A stretch of DNA of 64,000 bases from Dipteris shenzhenensis (GCA_047967505.1 CM106538.1), one strand, 5' to 3'; positions 33,251 through 45,597 are shown, counted from the first letter of the stretch. Notes: generated by a model from the letters alone, not told the origin. Made by a program: numbers and translations.

Positions 33251-33310
33251 GTTTTCTGTATTTTGTTTTCGTGTTTGTGTCTACGTTTGTCCAATCCCCC
33301 CAAATTGGAT

Positions 33311-33470
33311 ATGGGATCACGTCGCACGTTCAACGAGTACAAAAACCCTCATAGGAGGAGACATCATGATCTCTGTTCTCCATAGGACTTTGATTCCACT
33401 CAGGCGACACCTCAAGGGCCTACCCTTGCGACTCCACTCAGGCGACACCTCAAGGGCCTACCCTTGCGAC
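33311..33470 (+). pseudogene. DDE-like gene 5' exon, truncated (unit I)
   Basis: ATG at 33311 gives MGSRRTFNEYKNPHRRRHH, then an in-frame stop after HHDLCSP. A 38-bp segment (TCCACTCAGGCGACACC..) is tandemly duplicated at 33395-33432 and 33433-33470. At 33471 the sequence jumps into the retroelement interior. The deletion removed the rest of this exon and the 5' LTR. Confidence 0.65.
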
Positions 33471-35577
33471 AACACTTCTACAACCGGCTGCAATGGACTC
33501 CATCAAATGGCAACTTAAGTAGAGCTCACAAGAGGTGACCAGCACCAATAGCCTCTCAGTTCTGACCAGCGACTTTATAGACGGCACTACCAACGAGTTG
33601 GCCTCCGACAAGCACCCAATCGACTCACGGGCCAAGCTTTAACGACTCCATCTCTTGCATAGTCAGATCGTGCATAGCAGCTTCAAATAGCTAGGGCTTT
33701 TCCCACTGTGACTCCACGGCAAGTGCCTAGCACATCAACTCTAGACCATCAACTGCTCCCGCAACAATGTTCTGCATCAAGGAACGTCTACAAAGCAAAA
33801 GCCTCAAGACGAGGCAACGGACTATTTAAGAGACCCGACTCCCACGGTAGCAACCAGGCTCATCTACGGCAGCCCGCTCTCGCTCCATGCAAATCAAGCC
33901 TTCCCTAACCCGAAGGCAACCGACGAGCGATCTCCCTTAACACTGCTAGTGGCAAGCTCTCAAGAGGCTCGACCAGTGTATTAAGGAGAGCAGCTTCTTC
34001 GCTCCAATAGCAAGAGCTAGAGTTCGTTCGGCGAGCAAGTTCCATGCAATACAACGAGCCAATAGTTCTGTCAGCAACTTCTTGCAAATGCATCTCCACA
34101 CATAGCCTCTCAACGGACTGCCAACCTCCAAGCTGCAACGATCCTTGCTCACAGCAAGACGGCTCCTACCTTCAATGCTGCTCGACAACCCATGCTGCAT
34201 GATCATCAACACACCCCTTCACAGTCACACTCGCTCCTCACAGCACCTTGCTAAGCATCACATCGAGCGAGAAGAAGACGCAGCAGAGGGAGAGAAATGG
34301 AATGCCCACAACCAGACGTGGAGATAAGGATAGGCTTGATTAGTGAGGCTTGGTCAGTAATTGGCTAAGTGGAAATGCCACATGGCAGATAGGTGTAGTT
34401 AAGTGAAGTTTATGGTTAGGTTTGTTTAAACTTTGGGTTAACTCATTTAGTTAAGAGTATGCCACATGGCTAAATCAGAGTCTGGTTAACTTAACCCACC
34501 ATGGCTAGAGTTAGGGTTAGTTATGCCATATCAGCATGCACAGTCAGCAGTGCCACCAAGGCAGTAACCTCTTGCTAAGCACAGTAGTGTGAGTGCAGCA
34601 TGTGAATCCTCGTGACACATCATCAAAGGCCCCTCTTCTTCATCAAAACTTCGATAAGCCGTAGCTTCCAATCCAGGAGGAATCTAGACATGCTCCAAAA
34701 AGGAAAAATGATCGTCTTTTTGATCTCTACGCATCTGTCAGATCAGAATCATTGTTAGCAATTAGACACTGCCAATATTGAAAGAAATCAATTGGTAAGA
34801 CCTTTGCAACAAATGAAAAAGCAACGCATGAATGCAGAAAGCATGCCAAAAGTACAAGTGCATGAGATGACCATAGCAGGAAGCATGGCATCCACACACA
34901 AAGCATTAAGGCACATGGAATAACAAAGCATCATGCATGAAGCTACACCAAACAAAGAAGCAAACGAGTCGTCATCAAGCCATGAGCCAAAAGGTGACAT
35001 GAATGGAATGTATTGAGAAACCAAAACCTTGCCAACCTTGCCTATATTTTTGTAAATCAAGCCTGACCACCTGAGAGTAGCTATGAAAGCACCCAGGGGA
35101 GGTATTGACATGTAGAAGCCACACTTGACCACCTTAAGTAGTAGTGCATGCACTAAGGGGAGGTGATGGAATGCAACTCACATCTAACCACCTTGGAGTA
35201 GCCAAAGGATCATGGCACCAAGGGGAGGTGTTGAGAGATATGGTGCCATGAGCACATAGATTAAAGGGCTAAGGTATGGTATAAGAAAGAATTAAAGTAG
35301 CCACCCTAGGATGTGGACTACATGATGTGGAGATGTGGATTGAGGATATCCACAAGGAGAGAGGTGGATGAGAGGATCACACATGTGTTGACTATTCAAA
35401 GGGCACTCTCTATATAAGAGGCCTATCATGTATGGTTGAGAATAGCACATTTGGAATAGATTGAGTGTTTCATACTTACCGTCTCTCTCCCGATGGCTTT
35501 CCGTATTTGGTTTGATCCTCCGTGATCTTTATGCTCATTAAGTGATAGATTAGGCTAGTACAATCCACACTTTGTTA
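33471..35577 (+). mobile_element. 5'-truncated copy of the non-autonomous LTR retroelement (unit I)
   Basis: The interior starts at AACACTTCTA, equivalent to 62861 in the third copy. It continues to the polypurine tract AAGGGGAGG just before the LTR at 35229-35577 (349 bp, TGTTGAG..TTTGTTA, TATATAAG at 35411-35418). It is followed by ATTTCCTATAGGG, exactly the 3' flank of copy beta. It therefore descends from the same insertion event. The 5' LTR, primer site and about 517 bp of interior are gone. Confidence 0.9.
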
Positions 35578-36740
35578 ATTTCCTATAGGGTTGGTTGTCT
35601 TAGTGGTGGAATTATACCTTTCCACCACAGCATGAGATCCAATCGAAGTATTATTTCTCTGAACAGGTGACGCATGATTGAGTTATTGGTTTTTTTATGG
35701 CCTCATTATATTGAATTATTTCAGTAGTCATATTTTTTTTCAATGCCATATTGCAGGTTGCTATATTTGTGCACATTAGCTATCGTCATGCGCAGGCTCA
35801 TGTGGATGGCATTGATAGCACCATGGACTCACCCGTCATTGTGCGAGAGTATCACTTCTACATTAGTGATGATCGATCGCATGATGCCCATTTTGTGCAG
35901 CATTGCTTCATGTTGCATGATAGTTTCTTGAGGGATCATGGTGTCACATGGCAGGGGCACTGGATCTGGCTAGACGGATGTGGTGGTCAGTTCAAATCTA
36001 CTAGACAGTTTTATTGGTTCTGCAAATGGCACTGTGAGATAGGCATTTCAATCACATGGAGCTACTTTGAGACAGGGCACGATAAGGGAGAGCATGATGG
36101 TGCAGGTGCTTGCATGAAGCGTGCTTTGCGTCGATACCAATTGCGTCATAGTGCCGATCGCTTCAAGGATGCACATGATGTGGTGCGGTGGTGCAGCCAT
36201 CACTTATCCACTAGTGCTATCTCCTCGTTTCAGTCGCGTGACGATAGGGTGGTCAGCCGGTATTTTTGGTGCATGGACATTGGGAGTTTTAATCAGTCTA
36301 GGCCTTTTGATTGTCATTCAGTGTCTGGCACTCTTGATTTCCATTCCATCAGGAGCAAAGGTGAGTCTCACCCGGCAATCTTTTCTCGACGGTTTGCATG
36401 TTTCTTCTTCGCATGCATTGATGATGACTCGAGAGGGTTCACCATGATACCATGGGCCGATCCATGGGCACGGCGAGTGCTTTCTCCCTTCTAGCCTTGG
36501 GAGGAGGTACATGATGATCAGGATGCGGGATTCAGTTCCTCTAGAGATTATGACCATCTTACAGATACGTTGTGTATTGGTGATATCTTCGCGGTCATTG
36601 CTTCGGAGGGCAATCAGGAGGGTGTGGATTATTACTTGTTGAGATGCTCTATGGCGAAGAGTGTGCTGAATGAGGATACAGTGGATGGGCATGGGATGCA
36701 CTTCGATGCTCATAGCATGATCGTAGGTGGCCACTATTTT
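35578..36740 (+). pseudogene. DDE-like transposon-derived gene, core and C-terminal exons (unit I)
   Basis: This is the fullest copy. Exon sequence SKYYFSEQ is followed by a 90-bp GT..AG intron (35667-35756) and then the exon VAIFVHISYRHAQAHVDG. Key blocks are YISDDRSHDAHFVQHC, WIWLDGCGGQFKS and SYFETGHDKGEHDGAGACMKR. From memory, a family of eukaryotic transposon-derived proteins shares the pattern D-G-x-x-x-Q-F-K followed by H-G-K-G-x-x-D-G-x-G-x-x-x-K-R. I therefore infer an RNase H-like (DDE) fold, but no activity is shown. The C-terminal domain (LCIGDIFAVIASEGN, DYYLLRCSMAKS, VGGHYFQ) follows a premature TAG at 36493, where copy gamma has CAG. The gene is broken by the retroelement, by truncation and by this stop. 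Confidence 0.7.
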
Positions 36741-37136
36741 CAGTAGATACAGAGGCGTGGTCGTTAAATAGAGTTCCAGGAGTACATGGCAGATCAGGAG
36801 GCATACTGCATGTATTCTAGCACATTACATATCATAGTTTTGGGATCATCAGTTGATCAGATAGATTTTTCTTGGGTATCAGTAGTTGATTACATATTTT
36901 TGTATTCGATATGTATAGGCTCACTGTGTGACCGTACCATTGTAATTTTCATGGACTCATATTTTGTATTTCACTATGATGGTTTTATACACATTCATTC
37001 ACATCATTGTATTAGATTCTATTTTATACATGATGTCCATTGTCTTCTCAATGGGATTTGTTATTTCTGTAAAACAAAAAATTGTTTATTAGTAGTTATG
37101 TTGTAATTGTGTTTTGTGCTTTAGGACATTTTAAAA
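36741..37136. other. conserved 3' region between DDE-like gene and satellite (unit I)
   Basis: This matches 18629-19018 almost base for base. A plus-strand frame (36786-37106) is uninterrupted here, but the matching frame in copy gamma is broken, so I treat it as non-coding. Confidence 0.55.
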
Positions 37137-38467
37137 ATGTGACTAAGAAAATTCGTGCATGCACTAACCAAATACACATGTGGACTTATTTGTTGGGGAT
37201 GAAACTCTACATGGCGCTTAAGGTACCCTAGACCTACATCCATGCAAGATTTGGTCTCCAAATGATTTGGTATGTGCCACATGGAAGGTATAATGCATAC
37301 ATTTTTACAAGCACTCCCTACTAGTGACTATGTATGGAAAATGGTGCACAAACTAACCAAATACACATGTGGACTTATCTATTGGGGATAAACTTCGCAC
37401 GGCTCTTAGGCTACCCTAGACCTACATCCATGCAAGATTTGGTCTCCAATTAATTTGGTATGTGCCACCTGGAAGGTATAATGCGTACATTTTTGCAAGC
37501 ACTCCCTACTAGTGACTACATATGGAAAATGGCACACGTACTAACCAAATATGCATGTGGACTTATTTGTTGGAGATGAAACTTTGCACCACTCTTAGGC
37601 TACCTTAGACCTACATCCATGCAAGATTTGGTCTCCAATTAATTTGATATGTGCCATGTGGAAGGTATAATGCGTACATTTTTGCAAGCACTCCCTACTA
37701 GTGACTACATATGGAAAATGGCGCACGTACTAACCAAATATACATGTGGACTTATTTGTTGGAGATGAAACTTTGCACCACTCTTAGGCTACCTTAGACC
37801 TACATCCATGCAAGATTTGGTCTCCAACTGATTTGGTATGTGCCACGTGGAAGGTATAATGCATACATTTTTGCATGCACTCACTACTAGTGATGACTAC
37901 GTATGAAAAATGGCACACGTACTAAACAAATATGCATGTGGACTCATTTGTTGGGGATGAAACTTTGCACGGCTCTTAGGCTACCCTAGACCTACATCCA
38001 TGCAAGATTTGGTGTCCAACAGATTTGGTATGTGCCACATGGAAGGTAGAATGCGTACATTTTTACAATCCCTACTAGTGACTATATATGAAAAATGGAG
38101 CATGCACTAACCAAATACGCATGTGGACTTATCTGTTGGGGATGAAACTTTGCACAGCTCTTAGCCTACCCTAGACCTACATCCATGCAAGATTTGGTCT
38201 CTAACTGATTTGGTATGTGCCACATGGAAGGTATAATGTGTACATTTTTACAATCCCTACTAGTGACAGCTATGTATGAAAAAAGGCACATGTACTAACC
38301 AAATACGCATGTGGACTTATCTGTTGGGAATGAAACTTTGCATGGCTCTTACGCTACCCTAGACCTACATCCATGCAAGATTTGGTCTCCAACTGATTTG
38401 GTATGTGCGACGTGGAAGGTATAATGTGTACATTTTTACAATCCCTACTGGTAACTACGTATAAAAA
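37137..38467 (+). repeat. ~189-bp satellite array, 7 monomers plus part
   Basis: TGTGGACTTA occurs at 37179, 37368, 37556, 37745, 37937, 38122 and 38310. The first part aligns with 19019-20531 at an offset of 18118; one monomer has been lost internally. The array stops at 38467 in the middle of a monomer (GTAACTACGTATAAAAAATA), where the deletion joins it to sequence equivalent to 22731. Confidence 0.95.
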
Positions 38468-38574
38468 ATACTGCTTCAAGTAGAAAAAAGAGTACCAAGC
38501 ACTACTTTATGACTAAATCAGTCGCAAGTGACTATGGCAACGTATGAGAGTAAATCAAAATAATGTGTTGTAGA

Positions 38575-38576
<2 letters not shown>

Positions 38577-38626
<50 letters not shown>

Positions 38627-38718
38627 ATGTGTGTGTCTGTGCACGCACGTGCATGCGTGTGCGTGTGCATGCGTGCACTTGCATGTGTAACTGCATGCGT
38701 GTGTGCATGTGTGCATGC

Positions 38719-38750
<32 letters not shown>
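38577..38750. repeat. (TG)n microsatellite (unit II)
   Basis: This is the unit II counterpart of 22834-23012. The pure TG run is longer here (about 23 repeats) and the mixed GTGCATGCG part is shorter. It ends in (GA)n. Confidence 0.95.
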
Positions 38751-39049
38751 TTGACAACTATAAATTGGCATGCATATCAATAAGAAAACTTATAAGAACT
38801 TTAGAGGCCATTACCCAAGAGTCAGCAGACATTTTAGAGAACACCTCGATAATAAGAGTTTGAGTTCCACAACAGCAAGATGGCTACAGATACGGTTAGA
38901 GAAAGGCCCTAAATGCCCAATCGTTATTGCATACAATTTTTAATTTGCCCTCATAAAATGTATGTATCAACTGCTTTTCATGATATATATAACTTTCATT
39001 TCTCATTCTACAAGATCTTACTTTATATTTTGCATTTTTTATAGATTCC

Positions 39050-39219
39050 ACGATTAAGCGACTACTTTGACTTGGGTGTAGAGCTGTTCAAACAATATCA
39101 ACAACATCTAGAATTAGCCAATCGATGCCCCTATTGATTGGGTTCCCCCTGCTCCACGAATGTGGAGACCACCGCCTCCTCCATTCAATTTCGAAAGGGA
39201 ATTTGTTCATGATTTTGTA
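39050..39219 (+). pseudogene. possible last-exon fragment of an unidentified gene (unit II)
   Basis: The reading is IPRLSDYFDLGVELFKQYQQH then LELANRCPY and a stop, with IDWVPPAP-type sequence in the next frame. It lacks 17 bases present in unit I. The proline-rich segment reads NVWRPPPPP-like in the alternative frame. The family is unknown. Confidence 0.35.
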
Positions 39220-41940
39220 TAAGTACCTCCTCACTAGTCTCTACCAACCATGTGTTTAGAGAGGATTACTTTATTTTTTTATTTCATATGTTTCATCGTA
39301 ACTTCAATTGTTAAGTTTTTTAAACAAAGTGAATAGGTGCCCACGTGAGTTTTCAGCGGTACTAGATTAAATGGGAAAAACAAGGGCTAACGTTAACCGA
39401 AGAATTTAAATATTAAGGTGGCGCATTCTGATGTTTTGTCGCTGTGTGAATCTTCCACAAAAACACGTACTTCATTAATTTTGGACCGAGCAATGTCCAA
39501 ATTAATGTTTCTTGGAGCAAACATTGCTATTTTTAATTCAATTATGATTCATAGGGCCAATAATGTGATGTAGAGCATTGCGTTTCATTTGCTTTCTCTT
39601 CACCACGGTGAAATAGAATATCCACATATCAAAATAAATACAGAATGTCACACAAGGCCGATGATTTACGTAAGTGCAAATCCCGATTCTCTCATACGAT
39701 GATTTACGCAAGTGCAAATCCTGATGTGCACAGGCCCTAATCGTCTCCATCCTCTCCCTTTCCTTCTCCATCCTCTCCCTTTCCTTCTCCATCTTCTCCC
39801 TTTCCCTCTCACATCCCCTCCTTCCTTCTGCCTCTTTTATTGTTGGCAATATCTCGTGAATATGGGATATGTATATTTTGCTGTATCAAGTTTCGAAGTC
39901 CGAGACTGGACTCTGGAGTAAGTTTACTGCGCGGTGCACCGAGAAATTGCGAGAATCACAATTGCGCGGCGCATCATATATGTCGTATCAAATGAGACGT
40001 GGGACCAGGAGAACAGTTTCCAAAAAGATCCATCACTCACAAGACGTGAATGTGATGTGTCTCTCGCTCCTGTCAAATCTACCACCTTGCATTACGACCT
40101 CAGTAGTCAGGTCCTCAGTAGACGGTGTGACGGTAGGCATGAACCTTTCATGCGTGGCGTGTTACCCGTGTAAGCGTGAGCCACTGCGCACCACTTAACT
40201 AGAATGAAGTGTTTTTGGACTTCAACGTAGCAAGGTAAATTCTGCTGCCAAACTCAGCAGCAGCCAGAGTGACGCAATTGTTTGAATTACGGACTAAAGA
40301 CAACTCAAAAGGAAAGAGATCAGACGTTAGGAGAATAAAAGCCAAATGACGATGCAACAGTGCGTATGTTTCCATTGAACGTACATGCGTACAAATAGCC
40401 CATCCGGGAGGGAGATGGTTGCAACTGATTTCATGCTTTGAATTCGCACACACCCTTTTACAACGTTTCACATCTCCTTCAATCTACTACTAACGTAGAT
40501 GAACATTTATTCTCCTCTATTTAACACAGTTGCGTAATGCTACGGTTATACAATACTTCAACAGCAATCAGAATTGTCCCCCCCACACAATGTGCCCCCG
40601 GAGTCACGATAATGGCCGGATACTCCCCGAGATAGAGAATCCTCGGGGTCGGAATGGAGTGATAGAAACTTTAGAGACTGGAGACGAATTCGTCCTGGCA
40701 ACGGAATGCCCACCCAAAGAAACTCTAAAGGAGACGGAACTCTCCTGGGAGTCGGATCAAAGCCTTTGGAGTCCAAAACAAGCATTGGACTAGAGTTTAG
40801 ATAAGTTTAGATAAGCATTGGACTAGATTTTGGAGGCCTTGCAGCAGGAGCTGGATCTCCGAACCAGTGTCTCCCACTGCCCTTTCCCGTACTGCATCCT
40901 TGGGTCACCAGTGGATGCATGAAAGGTCCCGGAGTGGAGACAACCAGTGGTACTATTGACGACTAACTTTTCAGCACTCTGAAATGGTTTTCATACTCGA
41001 AATTCAAATTCGATGCTATCGTGGTCATCAATTCGAAATGCAAATTCAAAGCTATCACTCTCATCAGATAGTAATAGGGAGCCAAATTTTTGTTTTTTAG
41101 CTTACCAAAAATAATTTGGAAGAAAGAAAACTCTGAAAGACACTCTTTAGGTGAGTGAGGGATGGTGGTACTAAGGCAATGTTCATCCAAAAAATGGTTC
41201 ACCAACAAGTTCTTATTTCTCAATATTCAAATGTAGAAAGTCTAAACCATTTGGAGAATGAGGAATGTATTAAGGTAGGTGCAAGTAATCATATGTCTCA
41301 TGAAGAAGAATGTACTTTTTAAATGCATTCGAATGAGAATTAAAAGAAAATGTAATCATGTCCCACACAAGATTGAAGAATAAAAAATATCCTGCTTCAT
41401 AGTGTTGAAAATTTTACATAGAGCATAGGAGATGCTGTATTTATTCCATCAATGGTTCAAAGCCTCTTATTAGTTGGCTCTTAGTTGGCCAAATGACTGA
41501 AAGGGAATGGTGCTAGATTTTAGAAAATTAGGTTGGATGATTTGAAAAATGTACAATCCACAGAAATTTATTGCAAACAAGTGTAAAGATTAGATAATAT
41601 TTTGAACTTTCAGTTCATCCATGCCTATCCAAAGAGACTTGATAGCATCTCATCAAAACCATGATCCTTACTTAAGCGCCCTATGGCATTAGAGGTTTGG
41701 ACACCTCAATTTCAAAACCTTGGTTTCACTCCAGCAAACAAACATGGTCTAAAGCCTTTCGTGTTTCATGGGAAATTCACAACATCAATCATTTCCCATT
41801 CTTGGTCAAGGAGCATTGACATACTCTAGATCATCCATTCTTATGTTTGGAGATATGCATGACCTTTATTTACTAATACACATGGGCCCTATTCCGATGC
41901 TTAAGCACTAACGTTTAGCATGCGTGGGGCGCTAATCGTC
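39220..41940. other. non-coding or unrecognised part of duplicated unit II
   Basis: This is near-identical to 23503-26200. One visible difference is an extra TCCTCTCCCTTTCCTTCTCCA unit near 39772, a slippage-type expansion. No gene is recognised. Confidence 0.4.
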
Positions 41941-41964
41941 AGTAACCAAAGTGGGATTCGTTAA

Positions 41965-42106
41965 GTGTCGCTATATAGCCAAGTTTAAAGAGCATCACTA
42001 TATAGCGACATTTATTAGACTTGTAAATAGTCGCTATATAGCGACACTTATTAGACTTGTGAATGGTTGCTATATAGTGACACTAAGACAATTTCCTATA
42101 GCGATG
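41965..42106. repeat. CACTA family 1 subterminal motif cluster, 3' side (unit II)
   Basis: It has the same spacing as 26223-26363. One palindrome shows a change from GGTCGCTATATAG to GGTTGCTATATAG. Confidence 0.8.
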
Positions 42107-42305
42107 TTTTACAGAGTGTTTTTTTCCATACCGACTTTAAAAGATAGTTTTCCCCAATGACAAAATTTTTTTCCCTTTTCATACATGTTTGATCCTTTGA
42201 GAGAATAAAAGTACAAGAGCATGTACATCAAGCCTTTGAAGCTCATATATTCATGTCTAAGTTTGAGATGAAAAAAATCAATGAAGAGCATTGACATCAA
42301 CAGCT

Positions 42306-43183
42306 TCATCCTAAGCCAAGTTTAATGCACCAAACAAGTCTATCTCTAACTCTATACCGAGTTGATCTCCTATCATCATTGTACTCTAGCATCGTACATT
42401 CACCTAAGACTTGATCATCTTTCAATAAAGTGTGGTGATTCTTGATGATCGTCATCTTCTTCCTCAATATCGTGATCTCCATCTTCCTCTCGTACGATGT
42501 CATTATGTGTATCTTTTTCTTGGCTCATATTGTGATCTTTATCTTCTTTGCTAGATCCATCCGGATCAATTGGATCCAAAATTGGTAGTGGCATCTCCAT
42601 ATCCATGTCTCTATCTTCAAAAATTTGCTTACTTCATGGTGCAACTTGGATCACGTACCACCATCTTGGATCAAAACGATCCGGATGAAAAATCACCTAT
42701 ATTAAAGATGGGTGCCAAATGCCATCAATTATATATATGAAATTATGCTTAAGTACATGTATCAATGGATCTTAAAAAATGAAAGAGATGATTAATTAAA
42801 TCATTAGTATGCACCTCCTCACAATGCTCGGGAAGAACAAAAGCATCATTTTCATTGGTCCAAAGTTTGGTGGAGTCTATTGCAAAGAAACCACTACTGT
42901 CTTTTCTCACTATCGCATGGGGACCATTGTAAATAGTTCTAGACCATTTTACATCAAGAATGAAAATACTAAATTATCTGAAATCAATTTCATAGATTTT
43001 GTGTGTGGTTCCACAATAATCCAACTGTGAGGAGAGAAGATTGGTATCCAAAGCACTTGCTCGGCTATCTTGTGTGAAGTTAGCCATGACTTCACAATCA
43101 TACATGACTCTCTTTGAATCGATGCATTTCACGCGAAAATGGCATCCATATGACCATAATGCACTATACTTTTTGTACTGCAA
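42306..43183 (-). pseudogene. CACTA family 1 acidic tail and DUF4216 exon (unit II)
   Basis: These are counterparts of 26566-27475. The acidic frame is broken near 42420 by a 4-base loss (CATCTTTCAATAAAG, versus CATCTTCTTCAATAAAG in unit I), which splits the tail into two frames. DUF4216 sequence (YDCEVMANF, FTQDSRASALDTNL) is retained at 42974-43183. Confidence 0.6.
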
Positions 43184-43330
43184 AAGAGCATCATTAAAAC
43201 AATGAAAATGGCCACCTCATCAACTATGTGCACAAGCAAGTGCACTTGAGTTGTCTTAATGCTCGAGGGAAAGTGCTTCTTAAGCAAGCGTACGGCTTCG
43301 ATGGATTCCATCATAGCCTTCTCGATGCTC
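43184..43330 (-). pseudogene. CACTA family 1 DUF4218, N-terminal stub (unit II)
   Basis: Only VRLLKKHFPSSIKTTQ and HLLVHIVDEVAI remain. At about 43205 a 601-bp deletion relative to unit I fuses this to the intron before DUF4216, with AATG at both edges as microhomology. This copy cannot encode the domain. Confidence 0.75.
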
Positions 43331-43659
43331 GATATAGAGATCTGTTTTTGAGATATCCACCTATTTCACATGCCCATGTAAGATATATTCATAATCAGTC
43401 TAGAGACTATTCAACTTAAATTGAAGAAAATGCAATCAATGCGATTTGATAGTAAGCACACCTCACAATACCACTGATTTTGAATATAGCATTTCTACCA
43501 TCTTCTTGTAATAAGTACCCTTTTATTGTAATTAGAAGAATGAACTATCAAAGCAACAAAGAAGTCATGTCAATAATATAACATAATCATAATTACACTA
43601 ATGCATCACGATTATCAGTACACTAATCCTACATTAGAATACCTGTAAGACCTTGTGCC

Positions 43660-44022
43660 AATCATGGGAATCCTCAATGTGCCATCAGTGGACCGATGAG
43701 ATGTATGCCAAGTCATCAACTCTGCTATGGATTTGCATCGGAACATGTGTTGTATTCTTGCAATGATGGGAAAGTGTCTCAAGACCTTTACCGGTATCTA
43801 CTCACCTTGCAAGTCATCTCTATATCGTTGTTCCCCACACTTCGGACAACTAGCTAAATCTCCATGCTCATGACGATGAAAGAGAATAGAGTCATTATGG
43901 CAAGCATGGATGGTATCATAATCCATACCCACAGTTGTTAGCATCTTCTTTGCTTCATCTCTTGATGTGGGCATGATATTTGGTGTAGGCAACATCTTCT
44001 GGAGTAACCAATCACAGTTCAA
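43660..44022 (-). pseudogene. CACTA family 1 TNP2 N-terminal remnant (unit II), core deleted
   Basis: The frame reads MLPTPNIMPTSRDEAKK, VGMDYDTIHACHND and DLASCPKCGEQRYRDD. Unit I has lost the bases encoding the CPKCG part, so this copy is the better preserved at that point. The shared 1.1-kb core deletion is present. Confidence 0.7.
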
Positions 44023-44069
44023 ACATACATAGGCTTGGAATAATGATGATTCTCAAACATACATGATGA

Positions 44070-44620
44070 TTCTCACCTCTCTTTTTCGTTTTCCCCTTTT
44101 CTTTCTCTTTTCCCCTTTTCTTTCTCTTTTTCCCTCTTTCAAAGCAACAAAGAAGTCATGTCACTAATCCTACAGCTTAGAATACCTGTAAGACATTGAG
44201 CAAGCTTAGAATCCTACAGCCTAACATTGAGCAAACATTTATAGACTCCTGCATTCTTTAAATTAGAGTGATAGAAGTCTGTATCTATTTGCTCAATGGT
44301 AGGCTATTAAAGCTTCACATGGGAAAAAAGAGAGGAGAAAAGAGAGAAAAAGAGAGGAGAAAAAAGAGAGAAAAAGAGAGGAGAAAGAGGAGAAAAGAGA
44401 GGAGAAAAAAGACAAAAAAAGAGAGGAGATAAGAGAGAAAAAGAGAGAAAGTGAAAAGAGAAAAATTGGGGATAAAAGAGAGAAAAAAAGAGAAGGAAAG
44501 AGAGGGGAAAAGAGAGGAAAAGAGAGGAGAAAAAAGACAGAAAAAGAGAGGAGATAAGGAGAAAAAGAGAGGAGAAAAGAGACGAAAACTAGAGAGGATA
44601 AAAGAGAGAATGACCAAAGA
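44070..44620. repeat. pyrimidine/purine tracts inside the CACTA remnant (unit II)
   Basis: This is the counterpart of 28930-29470, with a polypurine run at about 44320-44610. It is not coding. Confidence 0.75.
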
Positions 44621-44739
44621 AAGTCACAATTTAAACATACATAGGCTTCAAATAATGATGATTCTCAAACATACATACATGATTCTCAAAACATACAATA
44701 TCCAAATAATGAGTCAAATTAATGCACGATCTAACCTTA

Positions 44740-45398
44740 TTAAGGCCGAGACACTTGTATCTGACCACCGATATTTTGCTTACAGATTCAAGATTCAGAG
44801 ACAAGCCTATAGTTTAGACATCCTAGCACCCTCGTTCAACTATGTTGATTGCAACTCTCGCATATTGACCTCAGACTCTGACATCACGTGTACATGTGAT
44901 GTAGTGTCCCTAAAAATAGAATCCATCATGTCCCCATATCCTCGTCATCATTTGGCACATCCGGGAGACTATAGTCTTGCTCAAAGTGTGAAGGTATATG
45001 GGCACCCTTGCCACCCTCCTCATCCTGTCTCAAGATTTTGTATAAATATAAGATCTTATCCCAAGGTTTCGTGTCATAATGGTATCCAATATTAATCACA
45101 AACTCAAATAGCATTGACTTACCGATGATCCATCACCACGTGCAACACCAACAATGGGTACTAGTTCGGACTCCTCCCTATACATCCGCAAGCGGCACAT
45201 GACAATATGATGTTGATGTCGTACTTCTCGCTTGTAATGAGTGCAATGACAATACAACCTCTCCGTAAGCCACTCTACGCTCTCAAGCATTGGCGCATCA
45301 TCTGACGAGTTTCCACTCGTCCCTTCCATCTGCACACTTCCAAAATCACAGCATGAGCTACAAGGAAATCTATTAAGATCCAAAAAATAGCCACCCAT
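44740..45398 (-). pseudogene. CACTA family 1 N-terminal exons (unit II)
   Basis: This is the counterpart of 29590-30253, reading MEGTSGNSSDDAPM, YCHCTHYKREVRHQHH and HIPSHFEQDYSLPD. The position that is Cys in copy L and Ser in unit I is Tyr here, so the Cys was lost independently or through an intermediate. Confidence 0.6.
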
Positions 45399-45437
45399 GA
45401 GCTCCTTTTCTCTCTTGTGACAATAAGTGCCCTTAAC

Positions 45438-45597
45438 CGTCGCTATATAGCGATGGTTTGCCCTGAACTATTGCTATATAGCAACGCTTTGCCTTGTTCC
45501 GTCGCTATATAGCAACGCTTTTTGGATAAATGCCGCTATATAGTGACTGACCAGCATTGCTATACAGTGACTGACCAGCGTCGCTATATAGCGACGC
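45438..45597. repeat. CACTA family 1 subterminal palindrome cluster, 5' side (unit II)
   Basis: Six copies occur as in unit I (30292-30452), with different single-base changes: ATTGCTATATAGCAAC and CGTCGCTATATAGCAACG. Confidence 0.85.

Larger units (their letters stand above)
22731..33470. repeat. segmental duplication unit I (partner 38474-48580)
   Basis: Bases 22731-33470 repeat at 38474-48580 in the same orientation, at an offset of 15743 falling to about 15140 after the 601-bp loss. The order is identical: TG repeat, gene fragment, CACTA family 1 remnant, flank, pyrimidine tract, DDE-like gene start. Bases 17945-20531 likewise repeat at 36317-38467. The whole is therefore a tandem duplication of about 15-18 kb, with a ~2.2-kb deletion in the second copy. 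Confidence 0.92.

Noticed and set aside
35751-35759. TTG start codon for the DDE-like protein
   Set aside because: The TTGCAG is the 3' splice acceptor of a 90-bp GT..AG intron, and upstream exon sequence continues the protein.
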